DNA of 64,000 bases from Enterobacter soli ATCC BAA-2102 (GTDB lineage Bacteria > Pseudomonadota > Gammaproteobacteria > Enterobacterales > Enterobacteriaceae): contig NZ_LXES01000046.1 of the NCBI RefSeq assembly GCF_001654845.1, positions 1-64,000 of the forward strand, read 5' to 3'. Below, one piece after another: positions 8,125-16,925 of this stretch (within the stretch, counting starts at the first letter, position 1; the number at the start of each line of letters is the position of its first letter). The translations under genes were made by a program, and so were the position numbers. Below the pieces are notes generated by a model. It saw only the letters and a list, made by a program, of their open reading frames with translations. It had not been told where the DNA came from and did not search any database.

Positions 8125-9216
8125 ATGGCATTTAGTCAGGATATTCTCGCCGAACTGGCGGAGATCGCCCCCGGTTCCGCTCTGGCGCAGGCCCGCGCTA
8201 CGCGTGATGCCGCAACGCGTCATGCCCAGGGGAGCTACGAAACCTTATTCAGCCAGCAGGACACGGCATTTCCGCTGGATGAACGCTTTGCCGTGGCGGC
8301 AAAAGTCGCAAAATGGCATAACGCAGACGCGCTGGCGGCGCACTACGCCGGGTTTGGGCTGGCTGATCCGACCTCTGCACGTCTGACTCCGGCCCTGAAT
8401 TTCGCCCGTTTGCTGACCTTTTCTCCGGTAGAAGCCACCCCGTCGGCCCTGAAAACACTGACTCAGGCAGGCTGGAGCAAAGAAGGCATTGTGACGCTGG
8501 CGCAGCTTATCGCGTTTGTCAGTTTCCAGAGTCGGCTTATTACCGGGCTGCGTTTGCTGAACGATAAACCGGTTACCGCCAGTGATACACCGGTTGTGGC
8601 GGGCATCTGGCACACAACAAACACCACCGCAACGGGCAAAGCCGCGCCAGTGGTCTTCACCCAGGCAGAACTCGGCTGGGAGCCGTGGATAGCAGCAAAA
8701 CCGCTGGCCGATTTTGCCGACGATGAGGTTGCTATCCTCGCGAAATTTGGCCACACCGACTCTGACTATTTCCGCCTGCTGGGGCGCAACCTGCCGGTAC
8801 TGGAACAACGCACGCTGACGGATAAAGGGATTTTTTATACGCCCGGCGGCCTCCCCCGCGCCGAACGCGAGCTTGCAGCAACGGTCACCAGCAAGGTCAA
8901 CGGCTGCATTTACTGCGCATCTGTCCATGCGCGTAAAGCCAGTCAGTTATCGAAGGATGATAATGCCGTTGAAGCGCTGCTGGCCATCCGACCAGGGCAG
9001 TCGCTGAGTGAAGGGCAGTCTGCGCGCTGGCAGGCGGAAATTGAATTTGCGGCGGCGCTGTCCGTCACACCACCAGCAGTGACGCCACATCATCTCGCGG
9101 CACTGGAAAAACAGTCGCTGGATACGCTGGAACAACTCGACTTGATTCAGTCTGCCGCCTTCTTCGCCTGGGCCAACCGGTTGATGTTGACCCTGGGCGA
9201 ACCCTGGTTGTCCTGA
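8125..9216 (+). CDS. AhpD-like carboxymuconolactone decarboxylase domain protein
   Basis: A 363-residue protein with two CMD/AhpD-like halves. The C-terminal half carries the peroxidase-type motif GCIYCASVHARKAS, with CxxC and a following histidine as in AhpD; the N-terminal half lacks the CxxC, so it looks like a fused pair with one active centre. ATG 8125 follows TTGAGGAGTCACAG, 10 nt after the monooxygenase stop. It may detoxify peroxide leaking from the flavin monooxygenase or reduce its product. It is the last gene of the operon and nearly abuts the convergent araJ stop at 9223. Confidence 0.8.
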   Translation: MAFSQDILAELAEIAPGSALAQARATRDAATRHAQGSYETLFSQQDTAFPLDERFAVAAKVAKWHNADALAAHYAGFGLADPTSARLTPALNFARLLTFSPVEATPSALKTLTQAGWSKEGIVTLAQLIAFVSFQSRLITGLRLLNDKPVTASDTPVVAGIWHTTNTTATGKAAPVVFTQAELGWEPWIAAKPLADFADDEVAILAKFGHTDSDYFRLLGRNLPVLEQRTLTDKGIFYTPGGLPRAERELAATVTSKVNGCIYCASVHARKASQLSKDDNAVEALLAIRPGQSLSEGQSARWQAEIEFAAALSVTPPAVTPHHLAALEKQSLDTLEQLDLIQSAAFFAWANRLMLTLGEPWLS

Positions 9217-9222
9217 GGGGTA

Positions 9223-10398
9223 TCAGGCTAGCGCGCGTGCGTTAGCCTGGCTTCGTTTGGCTTTCAGGTAGCCATACATCAGCAGTGACGTCATGGCAGA
9301 AAACGAAAGAATGGCCGCTGGCAAGGTAACGTAACTCCAGCTAAAGCCTAGCGTTATCATCATCCCGCCGAAATAGGCGCCAATCGCACTGCCAAGATTA
9401 AACGCCACCTGACCACCCGCTGCGCCCAGCAGTTCCCCACCTTTCGCGTTTTGCAGCAGCAGTATTTGCAGCGGCGCAGAGAGCGCAAACAGCCCGGCGC
9501 AGCAAATAAAGCCCATAACCAGAGAGGCGGTCTGGTGCTCGCCGAACGTAAAGAGCAGCAACAACGAGGCGACAATCACCATATCGGTCGTGGCAGCGAT
9601 GCGCAGCGGGCTGTAGCGCCCGGATAATTTACCGCTCAGCATATTACCCAACACCATGCCCAGCCCCATCAGCATCATGATCACCGTCATCAGCCCTTCG
9701 GAAAAACCGGAGACGTTGACCATAAACGGCTTCACAAAGCTGAACCAGGCAAACACCCCGGCGTTGCCAAACATGGTGGCGGCAAAAATAAGCCAGGGTT
9801 CCGGCTTCTTCAGGAAATGAAACTGCTCGCTGAGCCGGGTTTCCGTTTTATCGTAGATCTTAGGCACCCAGAAAATCACGGACAGGATCACCAGCGCATC
9901 GAACACGGCAATCAGCAAGAAGGTGTAGCGCCAGTTGTATTCATGCCCAAGCCACGTACCGAGCGGGACACCCACCAGATTGGCGACTGTCATCCCGGCA
10001 ATCATGCCTGCGACCGCGAGCGTCACCTTACCCGGAGGAGCAATTTTCGACAGGATAATGGCTCCCACACCAAAAATGGCCCCGTGCGGAAAACCGGAAA
10101 TCAGGCGCCCTATCGCCAGCCCGGTATAGGAGGTCGAAAAGGTAAAGATGGCATTCCCGACCGCGCACATCGCCACTAAAAACAGCAGCGTCGATTTCAG
10201 CGAGAACTTACCGGAAAACAGCGCCACAATCGGCGCACCAATCACGACGCCGAAGGCATAAAACGAAATCATATTGCCGGCGGAGGGGATCGAAATCCCC
10301 GTATCGTTCGCCAGCTCGGTTAACACACCCATAATGCCAAATTCAGCCATGCCGAGGCCAAACGTGCCAAGTGCTAACGAAAAAATAGTCTTTTTCAT
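9223..10398 (-). CDS. araJ: MFS transporter AraJ
   Basis: A 391-residue major facilitator with 12 predicted helices. It is recognisably AraJ: MKKTIFSLALGTFGLGMAEFGIMGVL at the N-terminus and the segments RLISGFPHGAIFGVGA and LLQNAKGGELLGAAGG match the E. coli protein almost residue for residue. In E. coli the gene is arabinose-inducible and dispensable for arabinose use; its physiological substrate is unclear. No arabinose genes are nearby here, so regulation may differ. It is divergent from ppk2 across about 160 bp. Confidence 0.9.
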   Translation of the reverse strand: MKKTIFSLALGTFGLGMAEFGIMGVLTELANDTGISIPSAGNMISFYAFGVVIGAPIVALFSGKFSLKSTLLFLVAMCAVGNAIFTFSTSYTGLAIGRLISGFPHGAIFGVGAIILSKIAPPGKVTLAVAGMIAGMTVANLVGVPLGTWLGHEYNWRYTFLLIAVFDALVILSVIFWVPKIYDKTETRLSEQFHFLKKPEPWLIFAATMFGNAGVFAWFSFVKPFMVNVSGFSEGLMTVIMMLMGLGMVLGNMLSGKLSGRYSPLRIAATTDMVIVASLLLLFTFGEHQTASLVMGFICCAGLFALSAPLQILLLQNAKGGELLGAAGGQVAFNLGSAIGAYFGGMMITLGFSWSYVTLPAAILSFSAMTSLLMYGYLKAKRSQANARALA

Positions 10399-10559
10399 AC
10401 CGCAACCACTTGTTAAAAATTTGCGACAACTATTATTAAATAATCTTGTATGGTGAGCCAGTTCAAAACGGCTTGCTGACAGGTTAATCCATTAATTCAG
10501 GTCGTTTACACTTCAAAGTACGGCCCTTTATTCCGCGACCGGACAATAAGAGGATGACA

Positions 10560-11384
10560 ATGATGGTCAGTAAAAAAAAGAAAGCCAGTGTCGTTGTTGA
10601 TGTCGTTAAAGATGCACCTCTCAAAACCAAAGAGTATGAAAAAGAGCTGCGCCGTCTCCACGTTGAGCTGGTTAAACTTCAGCAATGGGTCGTCAGTAAA
10701 GGTTTGAAAGTGTGTATTGTCTTTGAAGGTCGTGACGGAGCCGGTAAAGGCGGGACGATTAAAGCGATCACCGAGCGCGTCAGCCCGCGCGTGTTCAGGG
10801 TGGTTGCTTTACCGGCCCCGACCGAGAAAGAAAAAAGTCAGCTCTATTTCCAGCGTTATGTGTCCCATCTGCCTGCGGCGGGAGAAATCGTTATCTTCGA
10901 TCGCAGTTGGTACAACCGGGCAGGCGTTGAACGGGTGATGGGCTTTTGCACCCCGGAACAGGTTGAAAAGTTCCTGGATGGCACGCCGGTGATGGAAAAA
11001 GCGATGGTGGATGCCGGGATCATCCTGCTGAAATACTGGCTGGAAGTGACGCCAAAAGAGCAGGAGCGCCGTCTACGCGATCGTATTAACGATGGGCGCA
11101 AAACCTGGAAGTTATCCCCGATGGATATTAAATCCTTCAATATGTGGGATGATTATACCGTTGCACGCGATGCCATGTTTGCCGCCACCGACACCGCCTG
11201 GGCCCCCTGGTTTGTCGCCCGTTCCGAAGATAAGAAACGTGTTCGACTGAATATTATTTCTCACCTTCTGACCCAAATCCCGTATAAAGAGTTGCACGTT
11301 GACCCCGTTGAATTGCCGAAGCGTAAAATCGGTAAAGTCAAACCGACAAAATACCCCTTCAGGTATATAGAAGAACGCTTCTGA
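10560..11384 (+). CDS. Polyphosphate kinase 2 (PPK2 family)
   Basis: A 274-residue cytoplasmic P-loop kinase that transfers phosphate between polyphosphate and nucleotides. The Walker A region GRDGAGKGGTIKAI lies near residues 56-69, the Walker B-like FDRSWYNRAGVERVMGF follows near 115, and the lid-module arginines are in the segment EQERRLRDRI. Three ATGs sit close together (10554, 10560, 10563). AAGAGG at 10548-10553 touches the first, so 10560 or 10563 is the real start. It stands alone and ends at a hairpin. Whether it makes ATP, GTP or uses AMP cannot be decided from sequence. Confidence 0.88.
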   Translation: MMVSKKKKASVVVDVVKDAPLKTKEYEKELRRLHVELVKLQQWVVSKGLKVCIVFEGRDGAGKGGTIKAITERVSPRVFRVVALPAPTEKEKSQLYFQRYVSHLPAAGEIVIFDRSWYNRAGVERVMGFCTPEQVEKFLDGTPVMEKAMVDAGIILLKYWLEVTPKEQERRLRDRINDGRKTWKLSPMDIKSFNMWDDYTVARDAMFAATDTAWAPWFVARSEDKKRVRLNIISHLLTQIPYKELHVDPVELPKRKIGKVKPTKYPFRYIEERF

Positions 11385-11392
11385 TATTCTCC

Positions 11393-11427
11393 AGCCTCTT
11401 TGTTGAATGCAAAGAGGCTATTTCATT
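11393..11427 (+). terminator. Terminator hairpin after ppk2
   Basis: AGCCTCTTTG (11393-11402) pairs with CAAAGAGGCT (11410-11419) over a 7-nt loop; the tail ATTTCATT is only moderately T-rich. Confidence 0.6.
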
Positions 11428-11432
11428 CACCG

Positions 11433-11461
11433 TTGTCTGGAATGGTGCTCGCAATAATAAT
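11433..11461 (+). promoter_or_regulatory. Candidate promoter for the ccdAB-like pair
   Basis: TTGTCT (11433-11438) and AATAAT (11456-11461) are separated by 17 bp and resemble sigma-70 hexamers, about 75 nt before the antitoxin start. Found by eye only. Confidence 0.35.
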
Positions 11462-11534
11462 ATTACCAGGGGAAACAGTATTGTTTTTTGGCGGCAGAGG
11501 TTGATAATGAGCGCACCCACACAGGAGGTGAAAG

Positions 11535-11723
11535 ATGAAATCGAATCGTACTCCCGTACCTGACGTTCAGAAGCGCCAGCAGAGCGTCAGGCTACCTATG
11601 CCCTCAACCGCCGAAGTACGAGAGCAGCAGAAACAACGCGATAAATCGTTCATAATTGCCATGAATGCATTCACGGAAAAAGCAGGTTTACTGTCTGACG
11701 ATCCTTATTTCGGAGGGATTTAA
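11535..11723 (+). CDS. CcdA-like antitoxin (short)
   Basis: A 62-residue, charged, soluble protein. The C-terminal half (FIIAMNAFTEKAGLLSDDPYFGGI) resembles the toxin-binding tail of CcdA proteins (ALNQ...ETG.FSDEYR). The N-terminal DNA-binding part is short and not clearly ribbon-helix-helix. The start is strongly supported: AGGAGGTG lies at 11523-11530. Its stop TAA overlaps the downstream ATG (TAATG at 11721-11725), the usual toxin-antitoxin coupling. Assignment rests mainly on the linked CcdB-like gene. Confidence 0.62.
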   Translation: MKSNRTPVPDVQKRQQSVRLPMPSTAEVREQQKQRDKSFIIAMNAFTEKAGLLSDDPYFGGI

Positions 11724-12046
11724 TGTGTTATCAGTTTGATGTTTACCGAAATCCATCAGGCAGAACGAGCAAATATCAGCCTTATTTTATGATAATACAG
11801 CATGATTATTACGATGATTTATCAACAAGGCTTATTCTTCCTCTTGGTTATCGCAATAATCTAAGCGGGCATTACAATGCACTAACACCATTAATTAATA
11901 TTGATTTCCAGACGTTATTCTTGAATACATCAGGGATAACATATGTGGAGAAAAAGAAGCAAAATAATAAAAATTATGTATGTAACCTTCGGAGCGCAAG
12001 AAGCAGTGTCATTTCTGCAATTGATGCCCTGATTACCAACACCTGA
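11723..12046 (+). CDS. CcdB-like gyrase-poison family toxin
   Basis: A 107-residue protein with CcdB features: YQFDVYRN at the start, a YQPYFMIIQHDYYDDLSTRLILPL core, a central LTPLINID strand and a C-terminal helix ending SAIDALITNT. In F-plasmid CcdB the last three residues (Trp-Gly-Ile) are needed to poison DNA gyrase; here the equivalent tail is TNT, so gyrase killing may be lost or altered. The pair is more AT-rich than its neighbours, consistent with acquisition. It could be a stabilisation module, a diverged toxin or an inactive relic. Confidence 0.7.
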   Translation: MCYQFDVYRNPSGRTSKYQPYFMIIQHDYYDDLSTRLILPLGYRNNLSGHYNALTPLINIDFQTLFLNTSGITYVEKKKQNNKNYVCNLRSARSSVISAIDALITNT

Positions 12047-12074
12047 TGGCATATCCCGGTTAACCTGTCAGAGT

Positions 12075-12105
12075 GATAAACGCCGCCGACCCACGCCGAC
12101 GGCGC
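12075..12105 (-). terminator. Probable terminator of fdnGHI
   Basis: On the minus strand a GC-rich stem (CGCCGTC with GGCGGCG, one G-T pair, within 12081-12105) is followed by TTTATC just beyond the fdnI stop. Confidence 0.45.
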
Positions 12106-12111
12106 TAACGC

Positions 12112-12768
12112 TTACTTCATCCCTTCCGTACTCTCTTTCTTCGCGTCCAGGCGTTCAACATCCCGGTACCAGCGCGGATGATGCTTTTGCGCCCAGCGAC
12201 GACTGACCTTGCCTTCAATCATCCCTTTAATCGACCCTTTCACCCAGAATGCCATATACATATGGATCAGGATGGCGTGGATCAGGATGATGGCCGAGGT
12301 TGCATGGATCAGCAGCGCATAGCGAACGGCCTGAATCGGGAAGTAGTGCGCAAAATACGGACGCCAGATGATTACTCCGGTCACCAGCAGCACAAAAATC
12401 ATGCTCATGATGGTCCAGAACATCATTTTCTGCCCGGCGTTGTATTTCCCCACTCTCGCGACTTTATGCTCGTTACCTTTCAGGACTTCAACAATCCCCT
12501 TCACCCACGGAATATCTTGCTTATCCGGGATGTTGTGGTGCACAAAGCGCACGAACATAAACATCAGCACGATGAAAATCAGTACTCCAAAGAACGGGTG
12601 CAAAATACGCCCCATCTGCGGCGTGCCGAAGGTTTCAGTCAGCCACTGTAGCGTTGGGAAGAAGAACGAAATCCCCGATACCGCCACCAGGAAGAAGCAG
12701 ATCACCACCGTCCAGTGACAGGCGCGGTCAATAAACTTCGTGCGCACAATCATCTTCGACTTACTCAT
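12112..12768 (-). CDS. fdnI: Formate dehydrogenase-N cytochrome b556 (gamma) subunit
   Basis: A 218-residue inner-membrane dihaem cytochrome that passes electrons from FdnH to menaquinone. Four transmembrane helices are visible with haem-ligand histidines in DRACHW, ILHPFFG and LLIHAT. The opening MSKSKMIVRTKFIDRACHW is that of E. coli FdnI, not the aerobic paralogue FdoI. ATG 12768 gives the family length; the reading frame extends further upstream inside fdnH and that extension is rejected. It overlaps fdnH by 8 nt. Confidence 0.95.
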   Translation of the reverse strand: MSKSKMIVRTKFIDRACHWTVVICFFLVAVSGISFFFPTLQWLTETFGTPQMGRILHPFFGVLIFIVLMFMFVRFVHHNIPDKQDIPWVKGIVEVLKGNEHKVARVGKYNAGQKMMFWTIMSMIFVLLVTGVIIWRPYFAHYFPIQAVRYALLIHATSAIILIHAILIHMYMAFWVKGSIKGMIEGKVSRRWAQKHHPRWYRDVERLDAKKESTEGMK

Positions 12769-13645
12769 GATGCTCCTCCTCGTCGTCATCCACCTCTTTG
12801 TTCGGCCCAATGCCGATGTAGTGATAAATCAACCCGGCAAAGGTGGCGATAAAGCCTGCCGCCGAGAGCGGTTTAAGCGCCCCTTTCCACAGGTTGATCG
12901 AGGTATCGATCGCCGGATCTTTCGGCAGATTGTGGTACAACTCCGGCTGGTCGTTATGGTGCAGCACGTACATGACGTGCGTACCGCCCACGCCCTGCGG
13001 GTTATAAATACCCGCATTTTCGTAACCGCGCGCTTTTAGCTTGTCCACGCGCTGTTGCGCCACTTCGAGCATCTCTTTCTTGGTGCCGAAGTGGATGGCA
13101 CCCGTAGGACAGGTTTTCACGCAGGCAGGCTCCTGCCCGACGCTGACGCGATCCACACACAGTGTGCATTTGTAAACCCGGTTATCCTCTTTGTTGAGAC
13201 GCGGAATATTAAACGGACAGCCCGCAATGCAGTAACCGCAGCCGATACAGTTGTCCTGCTGAAAATCGACGATACCGTTGGCGTACTGAATGATTGCTCC
13301 GGCAGACGGACATGCCTTGAGGCAGCCCGGATCTTCACAGTGCATACAGCCGTCTTTACGGATTAGCCACTCCAGCTTGCCGTTCTGGTCGGTTTCGCTA
13401 AAGCGCATTACCGTCCAGGATTTGGCGCTCAGATCGGCGGGATTATCGTAGACCCCAACGCAGTGCCCCACTTCATCGCGGATATCGTTCCATTCTGAAC
13501 AGGCCACCTGGCAAGCTTTACAGCCCACGCAGGAAGAGACATCGATAAGCTTTGCGACTTCTGCCTTGTAATCCCGCGCGCGCGGCGCGGGAGTCATGGA
13601 GTTAGTCGCGGAGCGTTTAATAATGTCTTGTGTTTCCATCGCCAT
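12761..13645 (-). CDS. fdnH: Formate dehydrogenase-N iron-sulfur (beta) subunit
   Basis: A 294-residue periplasm-facing electron-transfer subunit anchored by one C-terminal helix. Four ferredoxin-type cysteine clusters are present: CVGCKACQVAC, CMHCEDPGCLKAC, CIGCGYCIAGC and the CTLCVDRV...CVKTC set. The C-terminal segment FIATFAGLIYHYIGIG is the membrane anchor, followed by an acidic tail. Length and sequence match E. coli FdnH. It lies 11 nt after fdnG and overlaps fdnI, in operon order GHI. Confidence 0.96.
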   Translation of the reverse strand: MAMETQDIIKRSATNSMTPAPRARDYKAEVAKLIDVSSCVGCKACQVACSEWNDIRDEVGHCVGVYDNPADLSAKSWTVMRFSETDQNGKLEWLIRKDGCMHCEDPGCLKACPSAGAIIQYANGIVDFQQDNCIGCGYCIAGCPFNIPRLNKEDNRVYKCTLCVDRVSVGQEPACVKTCPTGAIHFGTKKEMLEVAQQRVDKLKARGYENAGIYNPQGVGGTHVMYVLHHNDQPELYHNLPKDPAIDTSINLWKGALKPLSAAGFIATFAGLIYHYIGIGPNKEVDDDEEEHHE

Positions 13646-13656
13646 TTATTCGCTCC

Positions 13657-16600
13657 TTACGCTTTCTCGATGTTGACCAGAAACGCTTTGTACTCCGGCG
13701 TTTGCGAGTTGGAATCGCCGACGTTCGGCGTCAGGGTGTTGGCGATATAACCTTTCTGCGCCACACCTTCAAAGCCCCAGTGCAGAGGAATACCGACGGT
13801 TTCCACCTGCTGACCATGCACGTTTAACGATTGCAGGCGGCGTGTCACCACCGCCACGGCGCGAATAAAACCGCGCTTGCTGCTGACCGTCACGCGGTCG
13901 CCATTGGCAATGCCTTTCGCTTTCGCCAGCGTTTCACTTATCTCCACAAACTGTTCCGGTTGCGCGATGGCATTAAGCCGTGCGTGCTTGGTCCAGGTGT
14001 GGAAATGCTCAGTCAGGCGGTAGGTTGTCCCCACGTATGGGAATTTGTCCTTCTTACCTAAGCGCAGCACATCGTCTTCATAGATACGCACAACCGGGCT
14101 TGAAACCACGTTCGGATGCAGTGGATTGGTGCCCAGCGGCGTTTCCATCGGCTCGTAGTGTTCCGGGAACGGACCTTCAGCCAGCTTATCGAGCGCAAAG
14201 AGTCGGCCTAAGCCCTCCTGCTGCATGATGAACGGCCCCGTTGCGCTACCCGGCGGCGCAGTGTTGAAGTCCGGGATGTCGTTACCCGTCCACTTCGATC
14301 CGTTCCACTGGATGAGCATCCGTTTCGGATCCCATGGCTTACCGTTGATATCCGCCGATGCGCGGTTGTACAGCACACGGCGGTTAAGCGGCCACGCCCA
14401 GGCCCAGCCCAGCGTATTGCCTAACCCTGAAGGGTCGGCGTTATCGCGGTTGGCCATCTGGTTGCCCTGCTCTGTCCAGCTACCGGCATAAATCCAGCAG
14501 GAGGACGCCGTGGTGCCGTCGTCACGCAGCAGCGCGAAACTGCTCAACAATTGCCCTTTCTTCGCCACCAGGTTGCCGGCTGCGTCATAGAGATCTGCCA
14601 GTGCAACGCCGTTGTTCTCTTTCGCCACCTCTTCAGATTCAGGGTGATCCGGCTGTTTGTAGTCCCAGCTCATCTTCAGCAGTGGCTCAACGCCCTTGCC
14701 GCCTTCGGTGCGGTACATCTCACGCAGGCGATGGTAGATCCCGGCCAGGATCTCGCCGTCATTACGCGCTTCACCCGGTGCATCCTGCCCTTTCCAGTGC
14801 CACTGTAACCAGCGGCCCGAGTTGGCAATCGAGCCATCTTCTTCAGCAAAGCAGGTTGATGGCAGGCGGAATACTTCGGTCTGAATCGACGCGGTATCCA
14901 CGTCGTTCATCTCGCCGTGGTTTTGCCAGAAGTTCGAGGTTTCCGTTACCAGTGGATCGATAACCACCATGTACTTCAGCTTGCTCAGGCTGCGAACGAC
15001 CTTGTTTTTGTCCGGGAAAGAGGCCACCGGGTTAAAGCCCTGGCAGATATAACCCGTGACGTTGCCCTTATCCATCATGTTGAAATACTTGATGACATCG
15101 TAGGCCTGATCCCATTTCGGCAGCCACTCAAAGCCCCAGTCGTTATCTTTCTGCGCCGCATCGCCGTAGAAGGATTTCATCAGGCTGACGAAGAACTTCG
15201 GATAGTTGCTCCAGTAGTTGACCTGGTCAGGCAGCGTGGCTTTTGGCGTGCTGGCAGCCAGATAGGTTTGCAGGTCTGGCTGTTTGTCCGACGGCAACGT
15301 CAGATAACCCGTCAGGCTGGTGGAGAGCAGTCCGAGATCGGTTAACCCTTGAATGTTCGAGTGACCACGAAGCGCGTTCACCCCGCCACCGGCCATCCCC
15401 ATATTGCCAAGCAGCAGCTGGATCATCGCCATGGTGCGGATGTTCTGCGCACCCACGGTATGCTGTGTCCAGCCCAGCGCATACAGGAACGTGGTGGTTC
15501 TGTCGGCAGCACTGGTAGACGCCAGTACTTCACAGACTTTCAGGAAATCTGCTTTTGGCGTACCGCAGATGTTTTCGACAACATCCGGCGTATAGCGGGA
15601 AACGTGCTGTTTCAGCAGATTCCACACACAGCGTGGATCGGTCAGCGTCTCATCGCGTTTCGCATAACCGTTTTCATCGAGCTGGTAGTTCCAGGACGAC
15701 TTATCGTATTGCCGTTTTTCCGCGTCATAACCGCTGAACAGCCCGTCATCAAAGGCAAAGTCATCCCGCACCAACAGGTTAGCGTTAGTGTAGTGTTTGA
15801 CGTACTCAGCATTAATTTTGTTGTTTTCAATCAGGTACAGCAGCACACCAGACAGGAACGTAATGTCCGTACCGGAGCGAATAGGCGCATAAATATCCGC
15901 CACCGATGCCGTACGCGTAAAGCGCGGATCGACAACAATAAGCGTCGCATCGTTGTTGTTTTTCGCTTCCATCGCCCAGCGGAAACCCACCGGATGTGCT
16001 TCAGCGGCGTTACCGCCCATAACCATGACGACGTTAGCGTTTTTGATATCAACCCAGTGGTTGGTCATCGCACCGCGACCAAATGTTGGAGCAAGACTTG
16101 CTACCGTTGGTCCGTGTCAGACGCGCGCCTGGTTATCTACCGCCAGCATGCCGAGCGAACGCACAAATTTTTGCGTCAGCATCCCGGTTTCATTACTTGC
16201 CGCAGAGGCACACAACATCCCGGTGGAAAGCCAACGGTTAACCGTCACGCCCTGCGCGTTCTTTTCGATAAAGTTGGCATCGCGGTCGGCTTTCATTAGC
16301 TTCGCGATGCGGGAGAAGGCTTCATCCCACGAGATACGCTGCCATTTATCTGAACCTGGCGCGCGGTATTCCGGGTAGCGCAGGCGGTTTTCGCTGTGGA
16401 CATAGTCCAGCAGGCCCGCCCCTTTCGGGCACAGTGCCCCGCGGCTCACCGGATGATCCGGATCACCTTCAATATGATAAATCGCTTCTTTGGCGTTCTT
16501 CGCGCCATCGCCCAGGCTAAACATTAATAGCCCGCATCCCACGGAGCAGTATGTGCAGGTGTTACGGATCTCATTGGCGCGCAGCAGTTTATAGTTGCGT

Positions 16601-16704
16601 GCCTGAGCCAGTGCCATTTTGGGAGCAAATCCCAACATCGCAGCTGTTGTTCCGGCCATACCGCCCGCGCAGATTTTGAAAAATTGTCTGCGGCTGACGT
16701 CCAT
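13657..16704 (-). CDS. fdnG: Formate dehydrogenase-N catalytic (alpha) selenoprotein, with in-frame TGA read as selenocysteine
   Basis: A 1015-residue molybdenum-pterin selenoprotein that oxidises formate in the periplasm. Residues 1-33 are a Tat signal with SRRQFFK. The [4Fe-4S] cysteines follow in CTYCSVGCG and CPKGAG. The reading frame is interrupted by TGA at 16117-16119 in the context DNQARV-Sec-HGPTVASLAP, exactly the selenocysteine position of E. coli FdnG (residue 196), and continues without other breaks to the normal C-terminus ending VNIEKA. The full length equals that of the E. coli protein. ATG 16704 starts the Tat signal; a longer frame to 16752 is rejected. Translation depends on SelA-SelD supplied elsewhere. 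Confidence 0.96.
16075..16119 (-). promoter_or_regulatory. Selenocysteine TGA codon and bSECIS hairpin of fdnG
   Basis: On the minus strand the TGA (16119-16117) is followed within about 20 nt by AGCAAG-T-CTTGCT, whose arms pair to form the apical part of the SelB-binding hairpin. The GGTAGCAAGTCTTGC context is like that of E. coli fdnG. Outer pairing limits are estimated. Confidence 0.8.
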
Positions 16705-16766
16705 TGCTGTCCTCTTTTTCTGATAAGACTTCGCGCCGCAAACTAACAGCAAAACCCCTGATTTTT

Positions 16767-16780
16767 TTGCGTCAAATCAA
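16767..16780 (-). promoter_or_regulatory. Candidate FNR site upstream of fdnG
   Basis: On the plus strand TTGCG-TCAA-ATCAA matches the FNR consensus TTGAT-N4-ATCAA at 8 of 10 positions, 63-76 bp before the fdnG start. E. coli fdnG is FNR- and NarL-activated. If the site sits at -41.5 the transcript would begin about 27 nt before the ATG. No clear NarL heptamer pair was found by eye. Confidence 0.45.
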
Positions 16781-16925
16781 TGTCGAACGGCATCGCCCCC
16801 TTAATAGTCGCGCCTGACGAAATTGAATAATCCTTTTGGGTTAAGCGCTTAACAGAATTATTCGCGGTAAACCGTGGAATAATGCTATAAATTTTTCCTT
16901 TATATTTGAGGGTAATGGCAAGGTA

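Noticed and set aside
13657..16704. fdnG looked like a gene broken by an in-frame stop into two pieces.
   Set aside because: The TGA is at the known selenocysteine position, both halves are in the same frame, and the product has normal length.
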